Source of the DNA: Serratia symbiotica
GTDB taxonomy: Bacteria > Pseudomonadota > Gammaproteobacteria > Enterobacterales > Enterobacteriaceae
DNA length: 64,000 nt
Assembly: GCA_900380265.1 (NCBI GenBank)
Contig: LR025083.1
Coordinates: 124,001-188,000, forward strand
Reading direction: 5' to 3'
The position numbers and the translations under genes are program-made. Positions within the stretch are counted from its first letter, which is position 1. Every line of letters begins with the position of its first letter. Of the stretch, positions 48,537 to 57,900 are shown one piece after another. Under the pieces are notes generated by a model. The model searched no databases, was not told the origin of the DNA, and worked only from the letters and a program-made list of their open reading frames with translations.

Positions 48537-49829
48537 ATGACCAGCAACCCGACTGAACAGCATTCGATCTCACTTAAAGATATCAGTGATAATGCACTGA
48601 AAGTGCTCTCACGCCTAAATAAATCCGGCTATGAGTCCTATCTGGTCGGTGGGGGAGTCCGTGATCTATTATTGGGGAAAACACCCAAAGATTTCGATAT
48701 TGGCACTAACGCTACGCCAGAACAGGTACGAAAGCTCTTCCGCAATTGCCGTCTTGTTGGTCGCCGTTTCCGTTTGGCGCATGTGATGTTTGGGTCAGAA
48801 ATTATTGAGGTTGCCACCTTCCGAGGGCATCATGAGCAAACTCCGAAATATGACAAGAATGCTTCTCAGCAGGCACAAACTGGCATGTTGCTGCGTGATA
48901 ATATTTTTGGTTCTATTGAAGAGGATGCTCACCGTCGTGATTTCACAATCAATAGCTTATATTACGACTTTGCAGATTGCAGGCTGCATGATTATGTTCA
49001 GGGCCTGCGCGATTTGAAACAGGGAGTGATCCGACTGATCGGGGATCCAGAAACTCGTTATCGGGAAGATCCAGTACGCATGCTTCGCGCAGTGCGCTTC
49101 GCCGCCAAGTTAAGCATGACCATCACAGATGAGACCGCAGCGCTTATTCCAAGTCTAGTCTCTCTTCTGCAGGAGATCCCCCCCCCCCGCCTGTTTGAAG
49201 AATCCCTAAAACTGTTACTGGAGGGATACGGCTACCCTACATACTTGAAACTGTGCGAATATAAATTGTTTCAACCACTATTTCCACTAATTGCGCGCTA
49301 CTTTACGCCAAATCACGTTACATTAATGGAACGCACGTTAGTGCAGGCGCTGAAGAATATCGATTTCTGTTTGCAAAACAGCATGGGTGTCACTCCGGCG
49401 TTTTTGTTTGCTGCTATATTGTGGCATCCACTTCTTGATCACGCGCAGAAAATAGGGAAGGAAAGTGCCTTTGGATATTATGACGCTTTTGAGTTGGCGA
49501 TGAATGACGTGTTGGACGAGCAGTGCCGTTCATTAGCGATTCCAAAACGAATCACTGCGTTAGTACGCGACATCTGGAAGTTACAGCTACGGTTAACTCG
49601 CAGGCACGGTAAGCGCGCTTACAAGCTGATGCAGCACCCACAATTCACCGCCGCCTATAACTTGCTCGCACTACGTGCCGAAGTGGAAGGTAGTCAGGAA
49701 ATACTATATTTGTCTGATTGGTGGCATAAGTTTCAGCTCAGTACGTCAGCACGTCAGAAGATTATGCTGAACACTCTCGGTGACGAGCAAGTACTACGCA
49801 GGCAAGTACTAAATAAAAGAGGAGGATAA
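48537..49829 (+). CDS. pcnB: Poly(A) polymerase I, shortened at both ends
   Basis: Adds 3' poly(A) tails that promote RNA decay. Core is complete: nucleotidyltransferase [16 protein letters not shown] with catalytic Asp pair, [11 protein letters not shown], then [17 protein letters not shown] and the C-terminal helical part. I chose ATG 48537 (AAGGA nine bases upstream), giving 430 residues. The frame is open back to a TTG at 48480, whose codons (LPPVVRKP...) look like the old N-terminal linker, with an in-frame TAG just before, so about 40 residues of the family N-terminus are gone. The basic Arg-rich tail of E. coli PcnB is also missing. A C11 run at 49178-49188 codes IPPPR in frame. Stop TAA overlaps the folK ATG by one base. 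Confidence 0.93.
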   Translation: MTSNPTEQHSISLKDISDNALKVLSRLNKSGYESYLVGGGVRDLLLGKTPKDFDIGTNATPEQVRKLFRNCRLVGRRFRLAHVMFGSEIIEVATFRGHHEQTPKYDKNASQQAQTGMLLRDNIFGSIEEDAHRRDFTINSLYYDFADCRLHDYVQGLRDLKQGVIRLIGDPETRYREDPVRMLRAVRFAAKLSMTITDETAALIPSLVSLLQEIPPPRLFEESLKLLLEGYGYPTYLKLCEYKLFQPLFPLIARYFTPNHVTLMERTLVQALKNIDFCLQNSMGVTPAFLFAAILWHPLLDHAQKIGKESAFGYYDAFELAMNDVLDEQCRSLAIPKRITALVRDIWKLQLRLTRRHGKRAYKLMQHPQFTAAYNLLALRAEVEGSQEILYLSDWWHKFQLSTSARQKIMLNTLGDEQVLRRQVLNKRGG

Positions 49830-50320
49830 TGTTTCGCGCTTATATTGCCATAGGAAGTAACTTGGCACAGCCGTTACAGCAGGTTAACCGTGCTCTAGGT
49901 GCGCTCGAGCATCTCCCGAGTAGTAAGGTTGTCGTTTCTTCCTCTTTTTACCGCTCAAAGCCTTTAGGCCCACAGACACAACCGGACTTTCTTAACTTAG
50001 TCGTGGCTTTGGACACTCTTTTGCTGCCTGAAAAATTACTTGATCACACTCAGGCGATAGAACGCCATCAAGGGCGCATGCCTAATAACAACCGTTGGGG
50101 ACCACGTCTTCTTGATTTAGATATCATGTTGTACGAGGATCAAATTATTAATACTGGTCGCCTAACGGTGCCACATTATGGCCTGAAAGAGCGTGAGTTC
50201 ATGCTTTACCCGTTAGCCGAAATCGCCCCTAATATTATCTTTCCAGATGGCGAATGGCTTCTCAGCTGTTTGCAACGCGTGCCGGAAAACGGCATAGCAT
50301 TATGGTGTGAAGAACAGTAA
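49829..50320 (+). CDS. folK: 2-amino-4-hydroxy-6-hydroxymethyldihydropteridine pyrophosphokinase
   Basis: HPPK transfers pyrophosphate from ATP to 6-hydroxymethyl-7,8-dihydropterin in folate synthesis. 163 residues (159 in E. coli). N-terminal AYIAIGSNLAQPL, then SSFYRSKPLGPQ.QPDFLN, the signature RWGPRLLDLDIMLY with the two magnesium-binding Asp, and TVPHYGLKEREFMLYPL. GAGGAGG before the ATG, which overlaps the pcnB stop (TAATG), so coupled translation is likely. Followed 136 bases later by the panB relic. Confidence 0.97.
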   Translation: MFRAYIAIGSNLAQPLQQVNRALGALEHLPSSKVVVSSSFYRSKPLGPQTQPDFLNLVVALDTLLLPEKLLDHTQAIERHQGRMPNNNRWGPRLLDLDIMLYEDQIINTGRLTVPHYGLKEREFMLYPLAEIAPNIIFPDGEWLLSCLQRVPENGIALWCEEQ

Positions 50321-50456
50321 TCCTGTGCTTGTTAGTACAAGCCTCTCTCAGGATTCTTTGAGTTAAACGGCGCTACTTAACCTAGTATAGTTATACCTTA
50401 ATTTTGTCTGCTAAGGCTTTATGTAGGCCACATAGGTTGCCTGAGACAATGGAGTA

Positions 50457-51250
50457 ATGAAACCCACCAAACATCCTCTATGATTGCTAATAGATAATAG
50501 ATTAATGCAAGCGTACTTTCCATAGTGTCTAATAAAAAAGCTTTGCTAAGTTGTGTATCAACTTACTGTGCATGGCCTCTTGTTTGGTCGTAAATTGGCT
50601 GAGTATAATACTAAATGGTCACAATGCTACGTCACCAGCTTCCTGTTAGGAAGCTCTTGATTGTTAATCGTACTCGTACAGTGCGCTAGGCTCGACCACC
50701 TATAACTGCTAGCCGATCTTGCTATCCATGATTTTATATTACTTTGACAGACTGGGAACAATATCGATGCGCTAATATAAGTAAGTGACATTCTCAATTG
50801 AGAAGATAGTAATTAGCTATTTGAAACAGTGAAAATACTTACTAAATATGCAATGCCAGGTATTCGTTAATTTATGTAGCATGCCGCAGCATGTGAATTA
50901 TTGTGAGTGGAATGTTCAATTTTCAAAAATGAAAAATAAGTGAACCTTTATGGAGTGTAGGTTTGATTCCAACCTGACCATATATGGTTTGACAACAACC
51001 GCGCACGGTGTAGAAGGAATTAATGAATAAATAATTTAATTCAGTACTTCTATTTTAAGATTTCTGAAGGGTTTCAGTTCATACTATGCTAGTCAGCATA
51101 ATTATTATATTCAATTTTATTTATTTAACCCAACTGACTATTGTTTTACATAGATTTATAGAAAATCTAAAACTATTGCTAGGCTTACTCACATATACAG
51201 AAGTAATATCAATAAAGTTTGCTGATAATGATATGGTGCTATGTTATTAA
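50457..51250 (+). pseudogene. panB: panB relic (ketopantoate hydroxymethyltransferase)
   Basis: First step of pantothenate synthesis. ATG at 50457 behind GGAG, then MKPT as in the family, then frameshift and stops. At 50617-50640 the DNA GGTCACAATGCTACGTCACCAGCT matches the codons for GHDSTLPV (four bases from the expected place). At 50675-50735 ACTCGT.CAGTGCG, then CTGCTAGCCGATCTT matches T.AVR...LLADLP (nine bases from expected). The signal fades after about 50.8 kb as the sequence turns AT-rich. End limit estimated. Follows folK as in enterics. Confidence 0.75.
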
Positions 51251-53400
51251 ATAATTTACAATTAGTCCACCACCGTACGGGTTTGTCTTCAAATTAGCTA
51301 TATCAGTTCTTGATTGAAAGTAGAAGTGTGTTCATGCTATATAAACAGCAGTTCCTAAACGTTAGTTTTTAAGTTTTAATCAAAGAGGGTGTATTTATAT
51401 ATAGAAAGATCGTAAAGCAGTTTATATATTAGAAATAGCTTTAGTTATAGTATTTTTTAAAACTTAATATTTGTATTATTTAGTGCATATTAATGTGGTG
51501 GACATACTTTATGGTAAATTTTATTTCGTTCTAAATTATTGCTTTAATAATTAGTAAAAATACTATTTTATATAATTTATGTATTTTATAAAGTTCTGCG
51601 CTAACATAGAAATGCATTTAATAAACTTATGTAGTAAAAATACTAAATACATAGCCAGTATTATTTTCTAGAATTCTATATAATAACTAGGGAGTTAAAC
51701 GTAAGTAGACTTCTGGTTTAAAAATCGCACCCATTATTAATATAAGCTCTTTTGTAAAACATAATATTTATTAAATGAATGCAGCGGGAGTATAGAAATT
51801 GAGTCTGAATTCATGATATCTCTCAAGGCAAGATCCCATGTAACCTTTATTATAAAAAAAATAATTTATTTTATCAGGAGTAAATGGTATTTTCAATATG
51901 TAAATATAACTATAAATAATAAAGTTAAATATATTTAAAACTATTAAGTCAGTGCAAGAAGTTAGTGGCTTGTTTTATGCTGGCATTCAATACTCGAAAA
52001 AATAAATAAAATATTTAGTTGTAGTAATCCATCAGTTATTGGTTAAATAACTTTATAGCTGTGGATTCTATGTATAATTTCAAGATTATTCTTGGGATAT
52101 GTATCTAAATAACAATTGTATAATAAACCCAACTATTTAGTTTGCCAGCTTGGTTTAATGAGATTCAAAAATTTTCTTGTTATACTTATACTAGTAGATG
52201 AATCTGCTGATTTATGAATATGAAGTTTCTGATTAATACTATTGTGATGATAATATAGTTTAGTCAATTACATTGGTTTAAATATGCCAAATTAGATCTT
52301 GCTTTGTTATTAACTATAATATTCTTGCCTATGTTTCTTTAAACTTTGTTAAATTTTAAGGTACATTATGTTAAAGTTTTGAATTAGATCAATATTAATT
52401 CTCATATTGATCATGTAACTTATTCTGGCTAGAAGTGGTGATCGGATTGGAAGGTGCTAGGGTTTGTTTGGGTGTGTAAGTCTAATACATTCAAGCACAT
52501 TAAAATTTGTTTGTAATGTTGGCTAAGATCTTTCTTGAATCACTCTAAATATAATTATAAGTATTATAATAATAGCTTTGTTTGTTTTTAAAATACTTAT
52601 TGATAGCTAAATTAATTATGGCATGAGGCATGCTTGAATTAGTTTATTTGTTATGTCGTGCTATTGTCCTAGACAATTAGATATAATTGTTTATGTAAGG
52701 AATCTATTCTACTATGCCCATTTTGGATAGGATATTATCCTTCTTAATAAAAGAAAAATATTTTTAGTTAAAAATGGCATCTATATCCGGATCAATGATT
52801 CATTTTTTACTATTGTCGTATTGACATTACTAATTATATTAGTGTTTACATTGTAATATTTAATTTATGCTCCTTATTAAAAGGAGGGTGTGTAGCTTTA
52901 TTATCTCATTTCTAAGATATAAATCTTATTAATTAACAAATTGCAGGATACATCACCATTGATGCTTTAGTTATTATAAGACTATATCGTATATGAGCGG
53001 AGATCGTATGAGATTGAAAGGCTAAATTTAAATTTTAATTTTCTTCTTGTTATCAAATACAATATTTATATGGAAATAAAATCTTTATAGCTATTAGCGT
53101 TGGTATTAACTCTATTTTGTTAGAGTAGAGTTGTATTGCTATTGTATTTTATTTTTATTTAAAGCCAACTCTCACCACTCAGTTTATTAAATACTTTTAT
53201 TTTATTCCGAATTACGAGAAGGTTGTGAAGTGATTATAATTCTTGATGGATCTCGATCCTATATATACGAGATCCTGCCAAGGCACTAAATAATTTTAGA
53301 AGGGTTTACTACTAAAAGATTTAATAGATATCTACTTCTGTTATGTCACTGTCGTCGTACAGTAAAAGTGTAACTAGTAGTCTAGCGTCAGAATTTCTTT
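50900..53400. other. AT-rich gene-free stretch
   Basis: Expected place of the panB end and panC. The 60 bases at 51541-51600 hold only 10 G or C. No frame above 60 codons and no panC anchor seen. A join between the folK-panB block and the prmC-hemA block must lie in or near here. Confidence 0.55.
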
Positions 53401-54021
53401 GTCAAAATTGTGCTTTGATATTAGCCTACAGATTGGAAGATTTCCCTATACGCATGTTATAAATAATCTTAAACGTATATTACCTTATAATATAGTGAAA
53501 CGATATGCGATATAAGTGATATTACTATTATAGGGTAACTTGGTCATAAATCTATACAGCGTAATAATGAACTCTACGCCTGACCTGTTTGTATGTGCTC
53601 GAATCTACATGGTATGGGTTTTGTTTTGTTAACAATCTATAGCATAGTGATACTTACTATCAGCTATGCCGGCTTACGTTAGTAAGTTAGGAATTAGATA
53701 ATCACCGTACTTACCGTGCTGCTGTATTCATGCCTATTTCTAAGTGATTGTTGTTTTTAACAGGATATGATTGAGTATATAAAATAACCCACCGCTACCT
53801 GTATTACTTTGAATGATCTTGCCATCACTAGCAAGGTGATGTCACCAGGCTCATCCATCCAGTTCATTATATTTCATTATCAATTTTTCTTGCATTTACT
53901 TGTAAATTGAGGTGCATTAATTGCAGAGGGTAGGTACATAGATTAGATAGTTTCCATTATTTGAAATTAAAGCTCAGTATTATTGACTTATGGTGTCGCT
54001 CGAATTATCTATCTGCAAGAT

Positions 54022-54240
54022 TTACGTGCTTCTATATAGGCAGAGTTCCAGGTGAGGCCATGATTCTAATTTAGTTACAGTTCTATTAATGCCATCTCCA
54101 GACTTTGTTTTTGTGAAATAAGTAAGTTGATATAACTGGCTGTTGATGGTCAAAATTTCTTGATCTATCTCTAAAGTAAAACGACTATCCATTAAACCTG
54201 CCTTTGTCTTGCCTATTAGTTTCTTAATTTTCACTCGTAA
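54022..54240 (-). pseudogene. prmC: prmC relic (release factor glutamine methyltransferase)
   Basis: PrmC methylates the Gln of the GGQ motif in RF1 and RF2. The minus frame 54022-54234 reads GKTKAG.. near its start and later LT..........FTKTKSGDGI, which lines up gap-free over 22 residues with the family LT..........LTRRRDGEPI. Identity is low, but it lies in the right place and strand after the prfA relic. No SAM-binding or NPPY motif was seen downstream. Anchored part only; the start should be near 54.3 kb. Confidence 0.45.
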
Positions 54241-54799
54241 TTAGTCTTGCTTAGTAGTGTTAAATATAATGACTATTTCTTCAAGCTAAGAGATTGATTT
54301 TGCTGCTTATATATAATTTCAGAATTAACGGTGAGTAAAATAACGTAGTAGATACTGCAGTATTTTCTGTTTAGGCGTTATCATGAAACAGATTGGCTCG
54401 AAATTGACCTGACAAAGAACTCTTGCTATAGCATTTTTTAATTAATGATTAATTTTATATTCTGGTTTAAAGCGTAGATTATATCCTACCCAGGGTTTCA
54501 TTAAATATCATGGATTGTCACCAGCAACTACACTGCTTACCCGGAACTGACAAAGTGGATTATGAATCCAATAAAAGCACACTATCTAGGCTTATATAAT
54601 CTCTAGTATTACGCTACGGGATCTAGTACGATAGATATCGGCTTAGGATACACCGTTATCGTTAATAACGATATTTTAACACAGTGATGTTTCAATATCC
54701 ATAAATTAGTGTTGGTATAGAGAACAGTAGTTTAAATATTATTTCACAGATTTAGGCGTGAAATTTGATTAAGATATCTCTATGAACGCCAATACTTAG

Positions 54800-55850
54800 T
54801 ACTGACTCTAAGTCTGTACAGGGCTGTGATGAAAAATTATGTGAATATAGCGTTTAGTACGTTCTGTCATTTATTTGAACTCTTATAAAGGAGCCTCAAA
54901 TCTCCTGATTAAAAAATTTTCCTTGAATTGCGAGAGCTATCCTGGAATAGTTGTGAAGCGGTAAGAACACCTAATATCACAGAATAATATTAGCTTCGTA
55001 TAATAGTTTATATGCTGAAAGTATACCCAGAGGTATATACTGACTCCTGGGTTATCTTCCAGGCGTACAAGATTTTGTTGATGTAATACAGTATTAATCA
55101 AGATGTTGGTAACATTGGGAATAATCTTGTTACTGATTGTAGTACGGGCTTACACCCGGTGACGGGTAATGAAAATAATCAGTTATCCGGTTCATTTTCT
55201 GCGTTCTCTATAAACTTGGATGGTTAATGGTGATTAAGATATCAGTTATTACCTCTACTTGGTTAGTCATAAGATTATTATTTGCCATAACCGGATAGTT
55301 CTTGTTAAGGCGATAGATTCCCCATACGGCATACTTGTTCTGGCCCAGAATAGACATATTCTGCGTGGCGTCTTACCTTAGCTGTAGGGAAGCATATCCG
55401 ATGCCGTAACACAGGTGATTTATCTCGCCTGTGGTTCATAACCGTATTTGTTCACACTGGAGCATCAAAGTGAATCAGTCCTACGAGACAGGCAAAGGAG
55501 TTAGGTATCTGTCTGATCGATGGTGTAGTAGGTCATATCAGGGATAGTAACGCGGGTGCTAGCGTTCTTGACTAGGGTTGGAAACGCCCTTTCCCCAACT
55601 TTAGGATCTGTACACTCATTGCTAATATCCAGCTGTAGTATGGCTGAGATATCTTCTTGCAGCGGTAGCGTTTGCTCAATGTGCAATCTTGGTTTAAATT
55701 TCTTGTATCGGATGGTGAAGGGCTGGACGTAATTTGTATTAGTTAGGATGATGAAAATCGCGGAAACAGTCTGCCATACTGAGAGAGCAAAATATTCAGG
55801 GTCATCAAGGTGGCTCGATTCTAGTAATGACGTAGGAGCTAGAGTAGTTC
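54800..55850 (-). pseudogene. prfA: prfA relic (peptide chain release factor 1)
   Basis: RF1 reads UAA and UAG stops. No open frame of that length exists here. Anchor one, 55600-55686: LQEDISAILQLD, a six-residue insertion, then DPKVGERA, against family VQEDI......LLDDPEMREMA. Anchor two, about 55150-55200: minus DNA ATTATTTTCATTACC..(C)ACCGGGTGT follows the codons for IRITHLPTGIV, and just before it GCAGAAAATGAAC stands where GGQHVN should be, so the catalytic GGQ is gone. Both anchors are at the expected distances from the hemA relic. Another prfA copy could exist outside the window. Confidence 0.55.
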
Positions 55851-56416
55851 TTGGCTATATGTCTGTTCCATGTAGCGCGTTGTGGCGGGCTTCCATGCTG
55901 CGCTACCCTTATTTAGCCAGGTATAGACTGACCATAACGCTCAATAATAACTATCTAGCAACCGGTTCTCACCTCAGTAACACTGGATGGTGCAGTGGCG
56001 ATGGGTGCGTGTCTTGGTGTAATCTATGATCTAATTAGAAATAAGTGCGTCTATGAGTAGTAGAATAGGAGAGCTGGCTTGCAGGAAGTTGAGAGTCAGT
56101 AGTGACTAAAATAAGTGTTGGTTTGCTAAACTGAAACCAGTTTAGCTGTTGCTCATATCACAAAAAGCATGGTGATGTACTGTGTTTTTGATGTTTTGGT
56201 TGATCCTATTGATGCTCGACGTCAGGCTTGCTTATTGTGTTGCATTTATGCATTACGCATCTCTTATAGGTGTCGGTGAGTCTCTTGGGCTAGAGACTAA
56301 TCATATCGGTACAAGCTAACTTCCCTTGTAAGGAATCTTTTAGGAAGCTTTCAGTTCTCTCGATTCGAAGGCTGAGCGTCCTTTCTTCCTAACATCCTAA
56401 TGCTTGAATTTTTATG

Positions 56417-56438
56417 AGCGCCCACCATGGTGGGCGCT
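56417..56438. repeat. Perfect 22-base palindrome followed by TTTT
   Basis: AGCGCCCACC followed by its exact reverse complement, G+C-rich in AT-rich surroundings, then GCTAATTTTG on the plus strand. Terminator-like, but no intact gene is near; it lies inside the span expected for hemA. A ten-pair stem surviving here is surprising. Confidence 0.5.
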
Positions 56439-56879
56439 GCTAATTTTGTCACGCTGGAGAGTAATGTTCTCTCTCTAGTTGGTATACAGTTTCCGCAGGC
56501 TTACTACTTCCACCATGTAGATAGTAAGGGTCTGGGCTCGGCAGCAATGAGGATTCTTAGGAAAGAATCAGAGCATAGATAGGCAGAATGATGTCATGTC
56601 GCTGCTTAGCTCGCTGATGTGAGCTAATAATACTAGAAGTTCTCCAACGCGGTGTAGACTGATTTCTTGATGGCTATCCCTGACTTTGGGTTATCTACCT
56701 GCTGCTCAGGGTTTGACTGGATTGATCTTACTATAATTCGCTATGGGTATAGTGACTAGTGCTAATCTAATGGGTTTATAAAACAAATCTTATACATGTT
56801 CTATTATTGATTTTCTTACCGATTCAAAATGTCTTTTGAATTTTACTGTGTTGCTTTTCATGTTGAGTTAGGGAATGCT

Positions 56880-56899
56880 GCCGGTGACTAGACACCGGC
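56880..56899. repeat. Seven-pair hairpin GCCGGTG / CACCGGC
   Basis: Perfect stem with a six-base loop, no T run. Role unknown. Confidence 0.35.
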
Positions 56900-57279
56900 T
56901 TCGAAAAGCGTTAGTCCGTTCAGTAATTTCTGACTATGTTCAGTATTAAAGCTTAGTCTTCATAACATAAAGATGTTTATGCCATGTGTCTCACTCTTAA
57001 CCTGTCTGTGTCGCACGGCACTACAAACTGCTCGGAGGCAGCCCGCTTACCATTAATGATAGCAGTTATAAACAAGTTTTTTAGGTGGGTATCGGCTATG
57101 AGATACTTGGCACGAAAAGCTACCGCTGTATTACTTGCGGTATGATTGGTCCCTACTGAAATTAGGGCGACAGAGCGGCCTTGAACTATCGTAGAGTATT
57201 GAGTGTCGGTCATGATAGTGACCGTTCTTACACTGTCGTGTACCTGAATAGGATCTCACCTTATAATAACCGGCTCTGA

Positions 57280-57900
57280 TATTATGGCGCCTATATGTAA
57301 AGTAGATTGGTGTTGCTAGCTGTCTTCCGTATAAAGTGCATTGACTTCCCTCGCGCCGTCGTCCGGGTTTCTGATCATCAACGTTCCCACCCCGGAGCCA
57401 ATAGTATTTAAAGCACAGAGCACTGGCCTCTGCTGTTTTTTAACACATCACACCGGGATTATCCTGGATCTATGCTCGCTTTCTGCTAGGGAACTGGTAC
57501 TGAGTCTGACACGGTTTGCTGATAGGTATGCTGGTTGACGACTTGGAAAATCCCTTTTGCAGAAACATTCATCACTAAATATTGGTTATAAATCTAGCAG
57601 CAGTGTGGCTTCATCGCGCTTGTAAAGTACTATCGTAAGCGGGCCGCGTCTGATGCCAGACGATAGTGCCATCAAATGGAACAGTCATTATCAGATTTGC
57701 GTCATCGCAGCTTTATTCTGGCTTCGGCCTCGGCGTATTTGAAAATTATGGTCGATGCTCGTTCACTGAGCGTTAGATCAGTCATTTGGCTGTATTTGTA
57801 TCTTAGGATTGATGTCGCGCACTTAGTTAGTCATTGAGTGAGACTCTATCCATGAGTAAGGTGATGTGTGCTTCCATGGAATTGCGCGAATGAATCAAGT
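57280..57900 (+). pseudogene. lolB: lolB relic (outer membrane lipoprotein receptor)
   Basis: LolB takes lipoproteins from LolA and inserts them in the outer membrane; its gene diverges from hemA in enterics, as here. On the plus strand LIINVPTPEP..K matches the region after the lipobox (L..CSVTTP..P.K), but the lipobox Cys is gone. Then DNA TTTTTTAACACAT..CACACCGGG follows NLTHYQTRG, and IYARF...NW matches VYARFFWQQTG. All are in order and on the expected strand, with frameshifts between. Limits estimated. Confidence 0.55.

Larger units (their letters stand above)
55900..57171 (-). pseudogene. hemA: hemA relic (glutamyl-tRNA reductase)
   Basis: First enzyme of tetrapyrrole synthesis from glutamyl-tRNA. 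In frame 56977-57213 the minus strand reads VALISVGTNHTAS, against family MTLLALGINHKTAP, then FRAKYL and ADT, then VV.C.TD.L, in the order of the catalytic STCNRTE region. The DNA AATCATACCGCA..CGGTAGCTTT.CGTG is clear. The start codon would be GTC (57169-57171) in place of ATG and the catalytic Cys segment is scrambled. First gene of hemA-prfA-prmC. End limit estimated. Confidence 0.6.

Noticed and set aside
50895-50990. tRNA-like T arm (AGGTT..AACCT with a seven-base loop)
   Set aside because: Loop lacks TTC, no acceptor stem pairs, and no anticodon arm fits upstream.
52355-52385. ATTATGTTAAA resembling the XerD half of a dif site
   Set aside because: The XerC half does not match.
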